Of a stretch of DNA of 64,000 bases, positions 27,979-35,256 are shown piece after piece. The position numbers were made by a program, and so were the translations under genes. Source of the DNA: VYFG01 sp965248685 (GTDB taxonomy: Bacteria; Pseudomonadota; Gammaproteobacteria; Arenicellales; Poriferihabitantaceae). The stretch spans positions 1,364,001 through 1,428,000 of the forward strand of contig CBDFKC010000003.1 of NCBI GenBank assembly GCA_965248685.1, given 5' to 3'. The notes below the pieces were generated by a model. It saw nothing but the letters and a program-made list of their open reading frames with translations, was not told the DNA's origin and did no database searches. The number at the start of each line of letters is the position of its first letter. Position 1 is the first letter of the stretch.

Positions 27979-28491
27979 ATGAGCCCCACCAGGCTCATTG
28001 CGGTGTTGGACGCAGATGGTATTGCCCATCACACCGCAACCCATGCACCAATGTGGACTGTTGGAGATGCAAAATCGATTCGGGCGCCGTCTGAATTTGG
28101 CCACACTAAAAATCTTTTTGTGAGAAACAAAAAAGGGCAGATGTGGTTATTAACCCTGCATGAAGATAGACGGGTCGACCTTAAAGCAACCGCCCGACTG
28201 GTAGGAACCAACCGTTTTTCATTTGCCAGCCCCCAGCGATTGATGCATTACCTGGGAGTGACCCAGGGCGCCGTTAGCGCATTCTCAATATTGAATGACA
28301 ATACCCGACGGGTTGGATTCTTTATCGACGAAGCGTTGATGAAGGCGCCGGCGCTGCATATCCATCCCCTGGTCAACACTATGACAACAACTATTGATCG
28401 AATTGCGTTGCTGGAATTTCTGGACAGGAAAGGGTTCCGTGCAGAAGTTTTGCGTTTCGGGGTCCCGATATCTGCGTCGGATCAGGGCTGA
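27979..28491 (+). CDS. Prolyl-tRNA deacylase-like protein (ProXp-ala/PrdX, YbaK fold)
   Basis: A 170-residue free-standing editing domain. It reads IAVLDADGIAHHTATHAPMWTV at the start, then GHTKNLFVRNKKGQMWLLTL with the conserved Lys, and SFASPQRLMHYLGVTQGAVSAFSI, the pattern of the trans-editing factors that deacylate mischarged Ala-tRNA(Pro). I chose the ATG at 27979 because the family starts there; an open frame from 27847 overlaps the promoter area of parC and has low-complexity Ser/Pro/Gln content. It would act in the cytoplasm as a single-domain enzyme. Which amino acid is removed is inferred from the family only. Confidence 0.85.
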   Translation: MSPTRLIAVLDADGIAHHTATHAPMWTVGDAKSIRAPSEFGHTKNLFVRNKKGQMWLLTLHEDRRVDLKATARLVGTNRFSFASPQRLMHYLGVTQGAVSAFSILNDNTRRVGFFIDEALMKAPALHIHPLVNTMTTTIDRIALLEFLDRKGFRAEVLRFGVPISASDQG

Positions 28492-28583
28492 CGGATAATT
28501 TCCGGAAATCTTCCTTTAGAGTTTATCGGGATCCGCAACCAAATTGTATTGCAAAAGACTTTTGCAGCGGTTTTAATGTTGAG

Positions 28584-29111
28584 TTATTTCTCGAGCAGGC
28601 GCGGCATCATTTCAACCAGATTGCAGGGCCTGGTGCGGTAATCGAGTTGGTGACTGATTAGTTTCTCCCAGGCCAGTTTGCAGGCCCCGGTGGAACCCGG
28701 AAGGACAAACAGATAGGTTCCATTGGCTACCCCGGCCAGGGTTCGGGACTGTAAGGTTGAGGTGCCGATATCGTCGTATGACAACACCCGGAACATCTCA
28801 CCGAACCCATCCAGTTTTTTGTCAAGCAGCGGTGTCACCGCTTCCGGCGAACCGTCTCTTCCGCTGACGCCGGTGCCACCAGTGGTGATAATAACCTGTA
28901 TTTCCGGATCAGCGATCCAACCAGAAACCACTGCACGAATTTGATAAACGTCATCTTTAGTAATGCGCTTGTCTGTCAGTGTGTGTCCAGCTTCAACCAG
29001 GCGCTCAACCAATGCATGCCCAGATTTATCTTCCGCTTCGCCCCTTGTATCCGAAGCGGTCAGGATTGCAATATTGACGGGTATTAATTCTCTGCTGGTT
29101 GGGTTCGCCAT
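28584..29111 (-). CDS. moaB: Molybdopterin adenylyltransferase-like protein MoaB
   Basis: A 175-residue MoaB/MogA-family protein. It contains IAILTASDTRGEAEDKSGHAL, IQVIITTGGTGVSGRDGSPEAV (MPT-binding loop) and FVLPGSTGACKLAWEKLI. The family adenylylates molybdopterin before metal insertion; in E. coli MoaB is partly redundant with MogA. The gene is divergent from moaDE across 65 bp, so shared control of molybdenum-cofactor genes is likely. moaA and moaC are not in the window. Confidence 0.93.
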   Translation of the reverse strand: MANPTSRELIPVNIAILTASDTRGEAEDKSGHALVERLVEAGHTLTDKRITKDDVYQIRAVVSGWIADPEIQVIITTGGTGVSGRDGSPEAVTPLLDKKLDGFGEMFRVLSYDDIGTSTLQSRTLAGVANGTYLFVLPGSTGACKLAWEKLISHQLDYRTRPCNLVEMMPRLLEK

Positions 29112-29117
29112 AATCTG

Positions 29118-29145
29118 TTGTGTTGTTTGATTCCTGCGTTATTAT
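29118..29145 (+). promoter_or_regulatory. Predicted sigma-70 promoter of moaDE
   Basis: A -35 box TTGTGT (29118-29123) and -10 box TATTAT (29140-29145) are 16 bp apart on the plus strand. A start near 29152 would give a short leader of about 25 nt before moaD. Sequence match only. Confidence 0.4.
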
Positions 29146-29176
29146 CAGACTAACAGATGATGATTAATAGTAAACA

Positions 29177-29407
29177 ATGCAAATCACGGTTAAGTTCTTC
29201 GCCAGTTTAAGAGAGCAAATGGGGATAGAGAGTCGTAAACTCGAGGTATCAGAACCGGTTACGGTTGGCCAGGTATGGCAGCAGGTAACAGATCAATTGC
29301 CTCCCGAAAATTTATTGTGTGCCCGCAATTTAAAGTATGTTGACTGGGATGAGCTGGTAGTGAGTGGCGACGAGATTGCTTTTTTCCCTCCGGTCACCGG
29401 TGGCTAG
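29177..29407 (+). CDS. moaD: Molybdopterin synthase small subunit
   Basis: A 76-residue ubiquitin-like sulfur carrier. It begins MQITVKFFASLREQMG and ends with the required double glycine (FFPPVTGG), which is thiocarboxylated by MoeB. It gives sulfur to the MoaE catalytic subunit. It is 3 bp upstream of moaE and divergent from moaB. Confidence 0.93.
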   Translation: MQITVKFFASLREQMGIESRKLEVSEPVTVGQVWQQVTDQLPPENLLCARNLKYVDWDELVVSGDEIAFFPPVTGG

Positions 29408-29410
29408 ACT

Positions 29411-29851
29411 ATGAACATTGAGATCCGCCCGGAACCCTATGATCCCTGGCAAGAGCTGGCCTTATATCAAAAACAATCCACGCTACTGGTGCCCGGGAGT
29501 TATGGTGCCTGCGCGACATTTATTGGCACAATGCGGGACTTCAATGAAGGGGACAAGGTGCGCTCGATGTCTCTCGAACATTATCCAGGGATGACTGAAA
29601 ATCAGCTGGAGGAATTAGTGGAATCTTCGATCAAACAATTCGATTTGCTCGACGTCTTACTACTTCACCGGGTTGGAATGATTTTTCCCGATGACCCAAT
29701 TGTGCTGGTGGCAGCCTGGTCAGCCCATCGCGCGGCAGCATTTGCCGCTTGCCGTGAAATTATGGAGTTGCTGAAATCTAAAGCGACTTTTTGGAAAAAC
29801 GAACAACTTCCCGACGGATCCCGCTGGGTTGAGCGAAATACCCCGGGTTGA
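29411..29851 (+). CDS. moaE: Molybdopterin synthase catalytic subunit
   Basis: A 146-residue protein, full length for the family. Key blocks are ACATFIGTMRDFNEGD, MSLEHYPGMTE, LLHRVGMIFPDDPIVLVAAWSAHRAAAF and LKSKATFWKNEQLPDGSRWV, in which the Lys residues of KSKATFWK form the active site. It converts precursor Z to molybdopterin with MoaD-derived sulfur. Convergent with the zinc peptidase gene, with 5 bp between the stops. Confidence 0.94.
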   Translation: MNIEIRPEPYDPWQELALYQKQSTLLVPGSYGACATFIGTMRDFNEGDKVRSMSLEHYPGMTENQLEELVESSIKQFDLLDVLLLHRVGMIFPDDPIVLVAAWSAHRAAAFAACREIMELLKSKATFWKNEQLPDGSRWVERNTPG

Positions 29852-29856
29852 TATCG

Positions 29857-30705
29857 TTAAACCTGCCCGGAAAAAGTATCACATTGATTGAGATCGCCAC
29901 TTTCAAGGCCTCGAAAAAACCAGGTTTGACGCTGTTTGGCCGAGCCGTGGGTAAAGCTCTCTGGAACTACCCGACCCTTGGCTTTGCGCTGCAGGGTATC
30001 GTCGCCAATCGCCGCGGCCGCGGTAAGACCTTCTTCTATATCTCCCTGTTCCAACAAGCTACGAGTTCGGTGGGCGTGGTTGGCCCAAACCCCTGACAAA
30101 CAATCTGCCTGGAGTTCCATGCGTACCTGGATTTCATTTGAGCGAATTTCGCTAACCCCACGTTTGGCCTTTTGTACTTGCTCTGAAATTCCCAGCAGAG
30201 TCTGAACGTGGTGCCCTACTTCATGGGCGACCACATAAGCCTGGGCAAAATCCCCCGGCGCGCCGAATTTCTTTTGCAGTTCATCATAAAACTCAAGATC
30301 GATATACAGTTTCTGATCACCGGGGCAATAAAATGGTCCCATTGCTGCGCTGGCAAAACCGCAGGCGGATTCGGTGGAGCCGCTGAATAAAACCAGATTC
30401 GGTTCGCGATATTCCCGACCCATTTTAGCGAAAATAGGCCTCCAGGTATCTTCGGTATCGGCCAATACAACGCTGACGAAATCCGCTTGTTTGTCCTGCT
30501 CAGGGCTACGCGGTGCTGTACTCTCGGTGCCTCCCCCGGTTAGTCCGCCTCCAAGCTTCATTAATGCACTTGGATCAACACCGAGTAACATCGCTACCAC
30601 GGCGATGGCTACCATACCTATGCCGCCACCTGCTACTGCCCGTCGCCCGATCTTGCCGCGACGGTCCTCTACGTTTTGACTTCTTCTACCTCGTTGCCAG
30701 CGCAT
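29857..30705 (-). CDS. Neutral zinc metallopeptidase, YpfJ family
   Basis: A 282-residue predicted membrane-anchored metallopeptidase. A basic N-terminus (MRWQRGRRSQNVEDRRG, the standard YpfJ start) precedes one transmembrane helix near residues 27-44. The catalytic HExxH motif is in VAHEVGHHVQTLLG (His161-Glu162...His165), and a second block reads RMELQADCLSGVWANHAH, where an acidic residue would complete the zinc site. The domain points to the periplasm. Substrates are not known for this family. Possibly single-gene. Confidence 0.9.
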   Translation of the reverse strand: MRWQRGRRSQNVEDRRGKIGRRAVAGGGIGMVAIAVVAMLLGVDPSALMKLGGGLTGGGTESTAPRSPEQDKQADFVSVVLADTEDTWRPIFAKMGREYREPNLVLFSGSTESACGFASAAMGPFYCPGDQKLYIDLEFYDELQKKFGAPGDFAQAYVVAHEVGHHVQTLLGISEQVQKAKRGVSEIRSNEIQVRMELQADCLSGVWANHAHRTRSLLEQGDIEEGLTAAAAIGDDTLQRKAKGRVVPESFTHGSAKQRQTWFFRGLESGDLNQCDTFSGQV

Positions 30706-30816
30706 TTTCTTCCCCGGTAAATTATTGGTTCAATGGGACAAGAATAGCACTTTTTATTATGGAAAAATAATGTAATAGAAGTGATCACAACGGATCAGCA
30801 TTGTTCCGCTACCGGA

Positions 30817-31332
30817 TTACAGCAACTCTTCAACTATTTGGGTCAGTTCATTGGGGGTCAGCTTGCCTAGCTTGGTCCGGGCGACTTTTCCATGGCGGTT
30901 AAAAATGGCCGTAAACGGAAGTGCGGAACTTTGCGGACTGCCTTGGCTTTTCATCAATTCACCACCTCCACTGGAAATGACCAAAGAGGGATAATTAATT
31001 CCAATCTGATCGCCGAAAATCCGGGTGGCCTCAGTGGTGTCGTGGGCGATTCCGACGACCTGCAGACCCTGGTCCTGATAGCGATTCTGGGTCGTGATCA
31101 ACAGTGGTATTTCCTCGACGCATGGGGGGCACCAGGATGCCCAATGATTGACAACCACAACTTTGCCCAGCCACTGCTTTCCTTGTTGGATATTATTCAA
31201 TATGTCCGGCAGTGCGATTTCAGAAATACTTGCGCTGGATTGCTGAATGTCGCTGCGGTTTTTGTCCAGCCCGAAGTAGACACCAACCCCCAGAGCCACA
31301 AACACAATGGCTATAAACGTCAACCGAGGCAT
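30817..31332 (-). CDS. TlpA/ResA-like periplasmic thioredoxin
   Basis: A 171-residue thioredoxin-fold protein with one N-terminal membrane anchor (FIAIVFVALGVGVYFGL). The active site is WASWCPPC (Cys68, Cys71), the CPPC form typical of TlpA/ResA/CcmG-type reductases. It probably faces the periplasm and keeps target cysteines reduced. Its ATG shares one base with the stop of dsbD (TGATG), so it is co-translated with the transmembrane electron donor DsbD, which is the likely source of its electrons. Confidence 0.9.
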   Translation of the reverse strand: MPRLTFIAIVFVALGVGVYFGLDKNRSDIQQSSASISEIALPDILNNIQQGKQWLGKVVVVNHWASWCPPCVEEIPLLITTQNRYQDQGLQVVGIAHDTTEATRIFGDQIGINYPSLVISSGGGELMKSQGSPQSSALPFTAIFNRHGKVARTKLGKLTPNELTQIVEELL

Positions 31333-34211
31333 CAGTTCGAAATCAGTTTAAGGAAGTCTGCGGAATTGCGGTAACCGTAAAAATTCTTGTGTTCCAGAGT
31401 TTTGCCATCGGGATCAAAAAACAGAACCGCCGGAGGACCAAACACCGCGAATTTCTTTTTGATGGCCCTAGGCCCCGGATCGTTTGGGTCAGTAACGTCA
31501 ACTTGTAATGTCAAATACCCCTGTTGGAGAGTATTAAGTATCGCGGGGTCCTGAAAAGTAGATTTTTCCATCTTTATGCAATCGGTGCACCAATCGGCAT
31601 AAAAATCCAGCATTATTCTTTTGTTTTGCGATGCTGCAAGAGAAAACTGTTGATCGATATCTTCCAGGGTAGAAACCCGGGTAAACAGGTGGAACTCTTC
31701 GGAAGAAGAAGTGGGTGCAGCCCTGTCGCTGTCCTGGAATAGCGTTTCGGGAAGTGGTTGCAGAATATCCCGTTGCCCATAAAATCCTCCTATCAACGCA
31801 GCGATTCCCCAAACCAACAACAAGGTTCCAACCCCCTTACGCAGGGCCTGCCAACCAGGTTTGACATCTGGGATAAGCTGGGATGAGCCCAGGTAACTAC
31901 TCAGAATTATAAACAACACCCCCCAGAGCAGTAGTACAGGTACCTCGGGCAGAGCCCCCAGTAAATAAATGGCGACCGCTATTAGCATTACCCCAAATAG
32001 ATGTTTGACCGACTCCATCCAAACCCCTGCTCTGGGGATCAGATAGCCTGCTCCGAAACCAAGAGCAATCAGCGGCAACCCCATTCCAAGGGCCATACTG
32101 ACCATCATCTGAGCTCCCAATACTGGATCGGCCCGGGTAACTGCTAATCCCAAAAAGGAAATAAGCACGGGGGATACGCAGGCACCGACAATCAACGCTG
32201 ATACCAGACCCAGAAGAAAAACCAGGGGTATGGATCCGCTGAATTTAGTAGTGCCGGACTGCAGTCGCGATTGAATCGCGGCCGGAACCTGAATTTGATA
32301 CAGACCAAACATCGACAATGCCATCAATACAAAAATAAATGCCAGTATCCCTATAGCCCACACGTTTTGGAAATAGGCTTGCAGTTGTTCTCCAGTAGCA
32401 CCGGCGATTGCACCCATGGCAGCGTATGTGACGGTGGTTCCTAAAACGTAAATCAACGCCAGTGAGCCCCCACGCATTCGGGTCAGCTTTTCTCCCTGGC
32501 CGGCGATTATTCCCGACAGAATTGGTATTAACGGTAGGACGCAGGGAGTGAACGTGAGCAGTATACCGGCGATAAATGCACCGACTAAAAGATTGAACAA
32601 GGTCTTGTCCGGAACGACAGGTTGCTTTTCCAGGCTTGAAGAACTTGTCGAACCCGGAGGATTACTGGATACAGACTCGGCTCGCGCAGCAGAAATGATC
32701 CCAGGTAATTCTATATTAACGATTTTGGTGACCGGCGGATAGCAGATACCTTGCTCAGCGCAGCCCTGATAACTCGCTTCTAATGTCATCTGATTGCCTT
32801 CGGAGCTGTTAACGTCGAGTAAAACAGGCACCGAAAACGACTTGTTGTAAACCGGGGTTCGGCCAAAAAACTGATCTTCCTTTATCTTGGGTTCGGGTAG
32901 TAAAGTATCGCCAACGCTAGCGCCTCCGGCACCGATAAAATCGAGTTTGTTCTGGTAGAGGTAGTATCCTTCAGCTATCTCAAAGTTCGCGCTTAACCTG
33001 TCCGCGTCGACGTCAGTAACTGAGAACTTAAACGCTTGTTCTACGTCGAGAAATTCTGGCTGTTCGAATCCACTCGATAACAGCTCGCGCAGCTGCGCAA
33101 CGGAATCAAGTTCGCTACTGGATTCCAACGCTGGTGTCTGCTCTGGCTCCGGCCCCTGTTGTGGCGTATCGATCGCCATTGCAGTCTCGATGGATTCGGG
33201 TATATCACTTGCTGAAGACTGCATGGAGGACTGGCTGCTGTTGTCGGGCTCTATGCCTGGGGGGGGAGTTAGATCAGTTTCAATAGTGACTTCTGCTGTA
33301 TCCGCCGATGGCTGGCTACCACTAGCATTCTCTAATGTGACACCTGCCCTAGTTGTCTGGTCGCCGGTGTCGGATGCATTGTTTGGCATCGAGTCTATTA
33401 ATTGCCCATCTGCAATAAACTCGTAGGCATCGGGTTCTACCAGGGGTTCTACAGACTGAACTGGGGTAACTTCCGTAGGCGTCGGGTGTGGCTCAATGTT
33501 TAGTTCGGGACTTGGTGATATAGGATCGAGCGCTGCCAGTTCGAAACCTGGTGGTGAGGTCGGGATCGCTGTAGGCGGGGTAGGGATTGGAGTTTTTACG
33601 GTGGCAGGTTCTTCAATCGGGTCCGAAAGAACTGTCGAATCCATTGACGACGCTCTTGAGATCAAACCCGAAATGCTGTCCAGCTGCTGATCCAGAGTTC
33701 TTAGCCCAACCAGCCCTTCAGAGGTTAATCGAGGAGAAGAATGGATGATCGCACTACTAACACTGGCAACCCCATCGAATGGGATTTCATGGGTAATCGG
33801 TGGATAACACACACCTACCGGCTCGTTACAGCCCTGCCCGGTGGCTAACAACGTGAAGGGTTTTGTCGGGTCCTGGATCGGCAACGACAATTTGAATATT
33901 CCAGTATACACTTCCACATCGCCGAACAGCTCATCGTGCTTGGGCTTTCCTTTTGGTAACTTGACTGCACTGGTCAGGGTAGTGTCTCCGATGACCTCGT
34001 AGCCCATCTTGTCCTGGTACATGTAGTATCCATCGGCGATAGACCAGCTGACTTCAATCGTATTGTCCGGCATTAATTCTGCAGAGAAAGCGAAGGCCTG
34101 ATCTTCTGGCAATAGTTCATCTGAATCATTCGTTGCTGCAACAATTCCCACAGCCGCCAGGTTGGTGCAACAAAGTAGCAGCGCGAGGAAAAATGTTCGG
34201 ATAGTCGGCAT
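31332..34211 (-). CDS. dsbD: Thiol:disulfide interchange protein DsbD with two N-terminal domains
   Basis: A 959-residue protein, against about 565-610 in known DsbD. In order: signal peptide (1-26); first nDsbD-like domain (36-147) with Cys128 and Cys135 in GCNEPVGVCYPP; a Pro/Ser/Thr/Glu-rich linker (about 150-385); a second nDsbD-like domain (388-503) with Cys484 and Cys490 in GCAEQGICYPP; a membrane part from about 538 with paired Cys557 (FTPCVLP) and Cys678 (VGACVSP); and a C-terminal thioredoxin domain with Cys875/Cys878 in ADWCTDC. Electrons from cytoplasmic thioredoxin pass through the membrane Cys pair to the thioredoxin domain and then to nDsbD, which reduces periplasmic partners. 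Two output domains are unusual. Overlaps the TlpA-like gene downstream. Confidence 0.93.
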   Translation of the reverse strand: MPTIRTFFLALLLCCTNLAAVGIVAATNDSDELLPEDQAFAFSAELMPDNTIEVSWSIADGYYMYQDKMGYEVIGDTTLTSAVKLPKGKPKHDELFGDVEVYTGIFKLSLPIQDPTKPFTLLATGQGCNEPVGVCYPPITHEIPFDGVASVSSAIIHSSPRLTSEGLVGLRTLDQQLDSISGLISRASSMDSTVLSDPIEEPATVKTPIPTPPTAIPTSPPGFELAALDPISPSPELNIEPHPTPTEVTPVQSVEPLVEPDAYEFIADGQLIDSMPNNASDTGDQTTRAGVTLENASGSQPSADTAEVTIETDLTPPPGIEPDNSSQSSMQSSASDIPESIETAMAIDTPQQGPEPEQTPALESSSELDSVAQLRELLSSGFEQPEFLDVEQAFKFSVTDVDADRLSANFEIAEGYYLYQNKLDFIGAGGASVGDTLLPEPKIKEDQFFGRTPVYNKSFSVPVLLDVNSSEGNQMTLEASYQGCAEQGICYPPVTKIVNIELPGIISAARAESVSSNPPGSTSSSSLEKQPVVPDKTLFNLLVGAFIAGILLTFTPCVLPLIPILSGIIAGQGEKLTRMRGGSLALIYVLGTTVTYAAMGAIAGATGEQLQAYFQNVWAIGILAFIFVLMALSMFGLYQIQVPAAIQSRLQSGTTKFSGSIPLVFLLGLVSALIVGACVSPVLISFLGLAVTRADPVLGAQMMVSMALGMGLPLIALGFGAGYLIPRAGVWMESVKHLFGVMLIAVAIYLLGALPEVPVLLLWGVLFIILSSYLGSSQLIPDVKPGWQALRKGVGTLLLVWGIAALIGGFYGQRDILQPLPETLFQDSDRAAPTSSSEEFHLFTRVSTLEDIDQQFSLAASQNKRIMLDFYADWCTDCIKMEKSTFQDPAILNTLQQGYLTLQVDVTDPNDPGPRAIKKKFAVFGPPAVLFFDPDGKTLEHKNFYGYRNSADFLKLISN

Positions 34212-34300
34212 ATCTGTTATCTGGGAAATTTCCCTTAGAGAACTGTCTGACTGAACCGTTGGAATGAAGTTCAGGCAGAGCTGGGTTAAATTAACAGGGT

Positions 34301-34306
34301 ATTATA
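34301..34306 (-). promoter_or_regulatory. Candidate -10 box of dsbD
   Basis: On the minus strand 34306-34301 reads TATAAT, a perfect -10 hexamer, about 90 bp before the dsbD ATG at 34211. No good -35 box lies at the usual distance. The MITE-like element starts 30 bp further upstream, so its insertion may have changed the upstream part of this promoter. Confidence 0.4.
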
Positions 34307-34336
34307 GGCCGCAACCAATTCGATAGCTGTATTTAG

Positions 34337-34514
34337 GGAACCTCTGCTGCAAAAGTCATGACCGATCAATTTGAGTTCAAAACTTCCAATATTTTTGTTA
34401 GGAAACTTCGCAATAGAATAACTATTACGTGCGTTTCCTGCCTCAATCTTGAAAATTTTGAATCTCAACTTGATTCGCCTTTCAGGCCGAGCACCAGACT
34501 TTTGCAGAGGTTCC
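34337..34514. mobile_element. MITE-like element with IS5-type ends
   Basis: A 178-bp stretch bounded by inverted repeats. The left end (34337-34357) and right end (34497-34514) match as GGAACCTCTGC...GCAAAAGTC, except for three extra bases (TGC) in the left copy. The element is flanked by TTAG (34333-34336) and CTAG (34515-34518), both fitting the YTAR target of IS5-type insertions, although they differ at the first base. The 139 bp between the ends encode no transposase, so this is a non-autonomous relic or MITE, moved in trans if at all. IS family assignment is inference from end pattern and target. Confidence 0.6.
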
Positions 34515-34721
34515 CTAGATCAGGACACTACGCTTGAATGGGAAAGCTAAACCGTCCATTGGATGGCGGAACCACGTTGTAATATTGTAATTTGGTATTG
34601 CGCTGGAATTTTTTCAAGATGTCCCCATTTATTAAGGAAGGCAGCGTGTTTCATAGATGCTTACTAACTTATACTCATTACTGGTTCATTAGCGAAGCCG
34701 GTTTGGCGTCTCACAAGATAT

Positions 34722-35234
34722 ATGATCAAATTTCTATTTATCGCGTTTCTGGCGATTCCAATCATCGAAATTTACGTATTGATTACCGTAGGCAGCGCAA
34801 TAGGTGCGGTGACCACCATCTCTTTGATTTTGTTTACAGCTTTACTGGGTGCCGTTCTGGTCAGGGCTCAGGGGTTCGCCACATTTGCCAGAGTTCAAGG
34901 GCAATTGGCCAAGGGCGAAGTGCCTGCGATCGAGATTATTGAAGGGTTATTTCTCCTGGTTGCCGGTGCCTTGTTGCTGACCCCGGGGTTTGTTACCGAT
35001 GCCATCGGATTCGTCTGCCTAACGCCGCCACTGCGTAGAGCAATAATTCGCCGCATGCTGGCAGCTGGCGTCTGGAAGGGCAAAGTTCAGGCCACAGGCG
35101 CTGGTAATCTGTTTGGTGGTCAATTCACTGGACGGGGTGAAGTCCGAGCCGGAAGTACGCGACACGGAAACACCCAACCGGGGCCGGGTCAAGGGAGGAT
35201 TATCGATGGTGAATATCGCGATTTGGATCAATAG
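34722..35234 (+). CDS. fxsA: FxsA family membrane protein
   Basis: A 170-residue inner-membrane protein. The N-terminal half has the FxsA signature IIEIYVLITVGSAIGAVTTISLILFTALLGAVLVRAQG with two or three helices, and a third hydrophobic segment IIEGLFLLVAGALLLTPGFVTDAIG. The tail after about residue 115 is Gly/Arg-rich. E. coli FxsA (158 residues) lowers F-exclusion of phage T7 when overproduced; its ordinary role is unknown. Lying upstream of groES is common in proteobacteria, but here an ABC-F gene on the other strand stands between them. Confidence 0.88.
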   Translation: MIKFLFIAFLAIPIIEIYVLITVGSAIGAVTTISLILFTALLGAVLVRAQGFATFARVQGQLAKGEVPAIEIIEGLFLLVAGALLLTPGFVTDAIGFVCLTPPLRRAIIRRMLAAGVWKGKVQATGAGNLFGGQFTGRGEVRAGSTRHGNTQPGPGQGRIIDGEYRDLDQ

Positions 35235-35256
35235 TTAAAATCCTAACTCTCGGTCG

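Larger units (their letters stand above)
34212..34721. other. Divergent dsbD/fxsA intergenic region
   Basis: This 510-bp gap holds the dsbD -10 candidate, the 178-bp MITE-like element (34337-34514), and about 200 bp with no supported gene before fxsA. Small frames here (for example 34286-34468 minus and 34592-34942 plus) have no family signature. Confidence 0.6.

Noticed and set aside
34592..34942. 116-codon frame overlapping the start of fxsA
   Set aside because: It runs in another frame through fxsA, which has clear family motifs; its content looks like a shadow.
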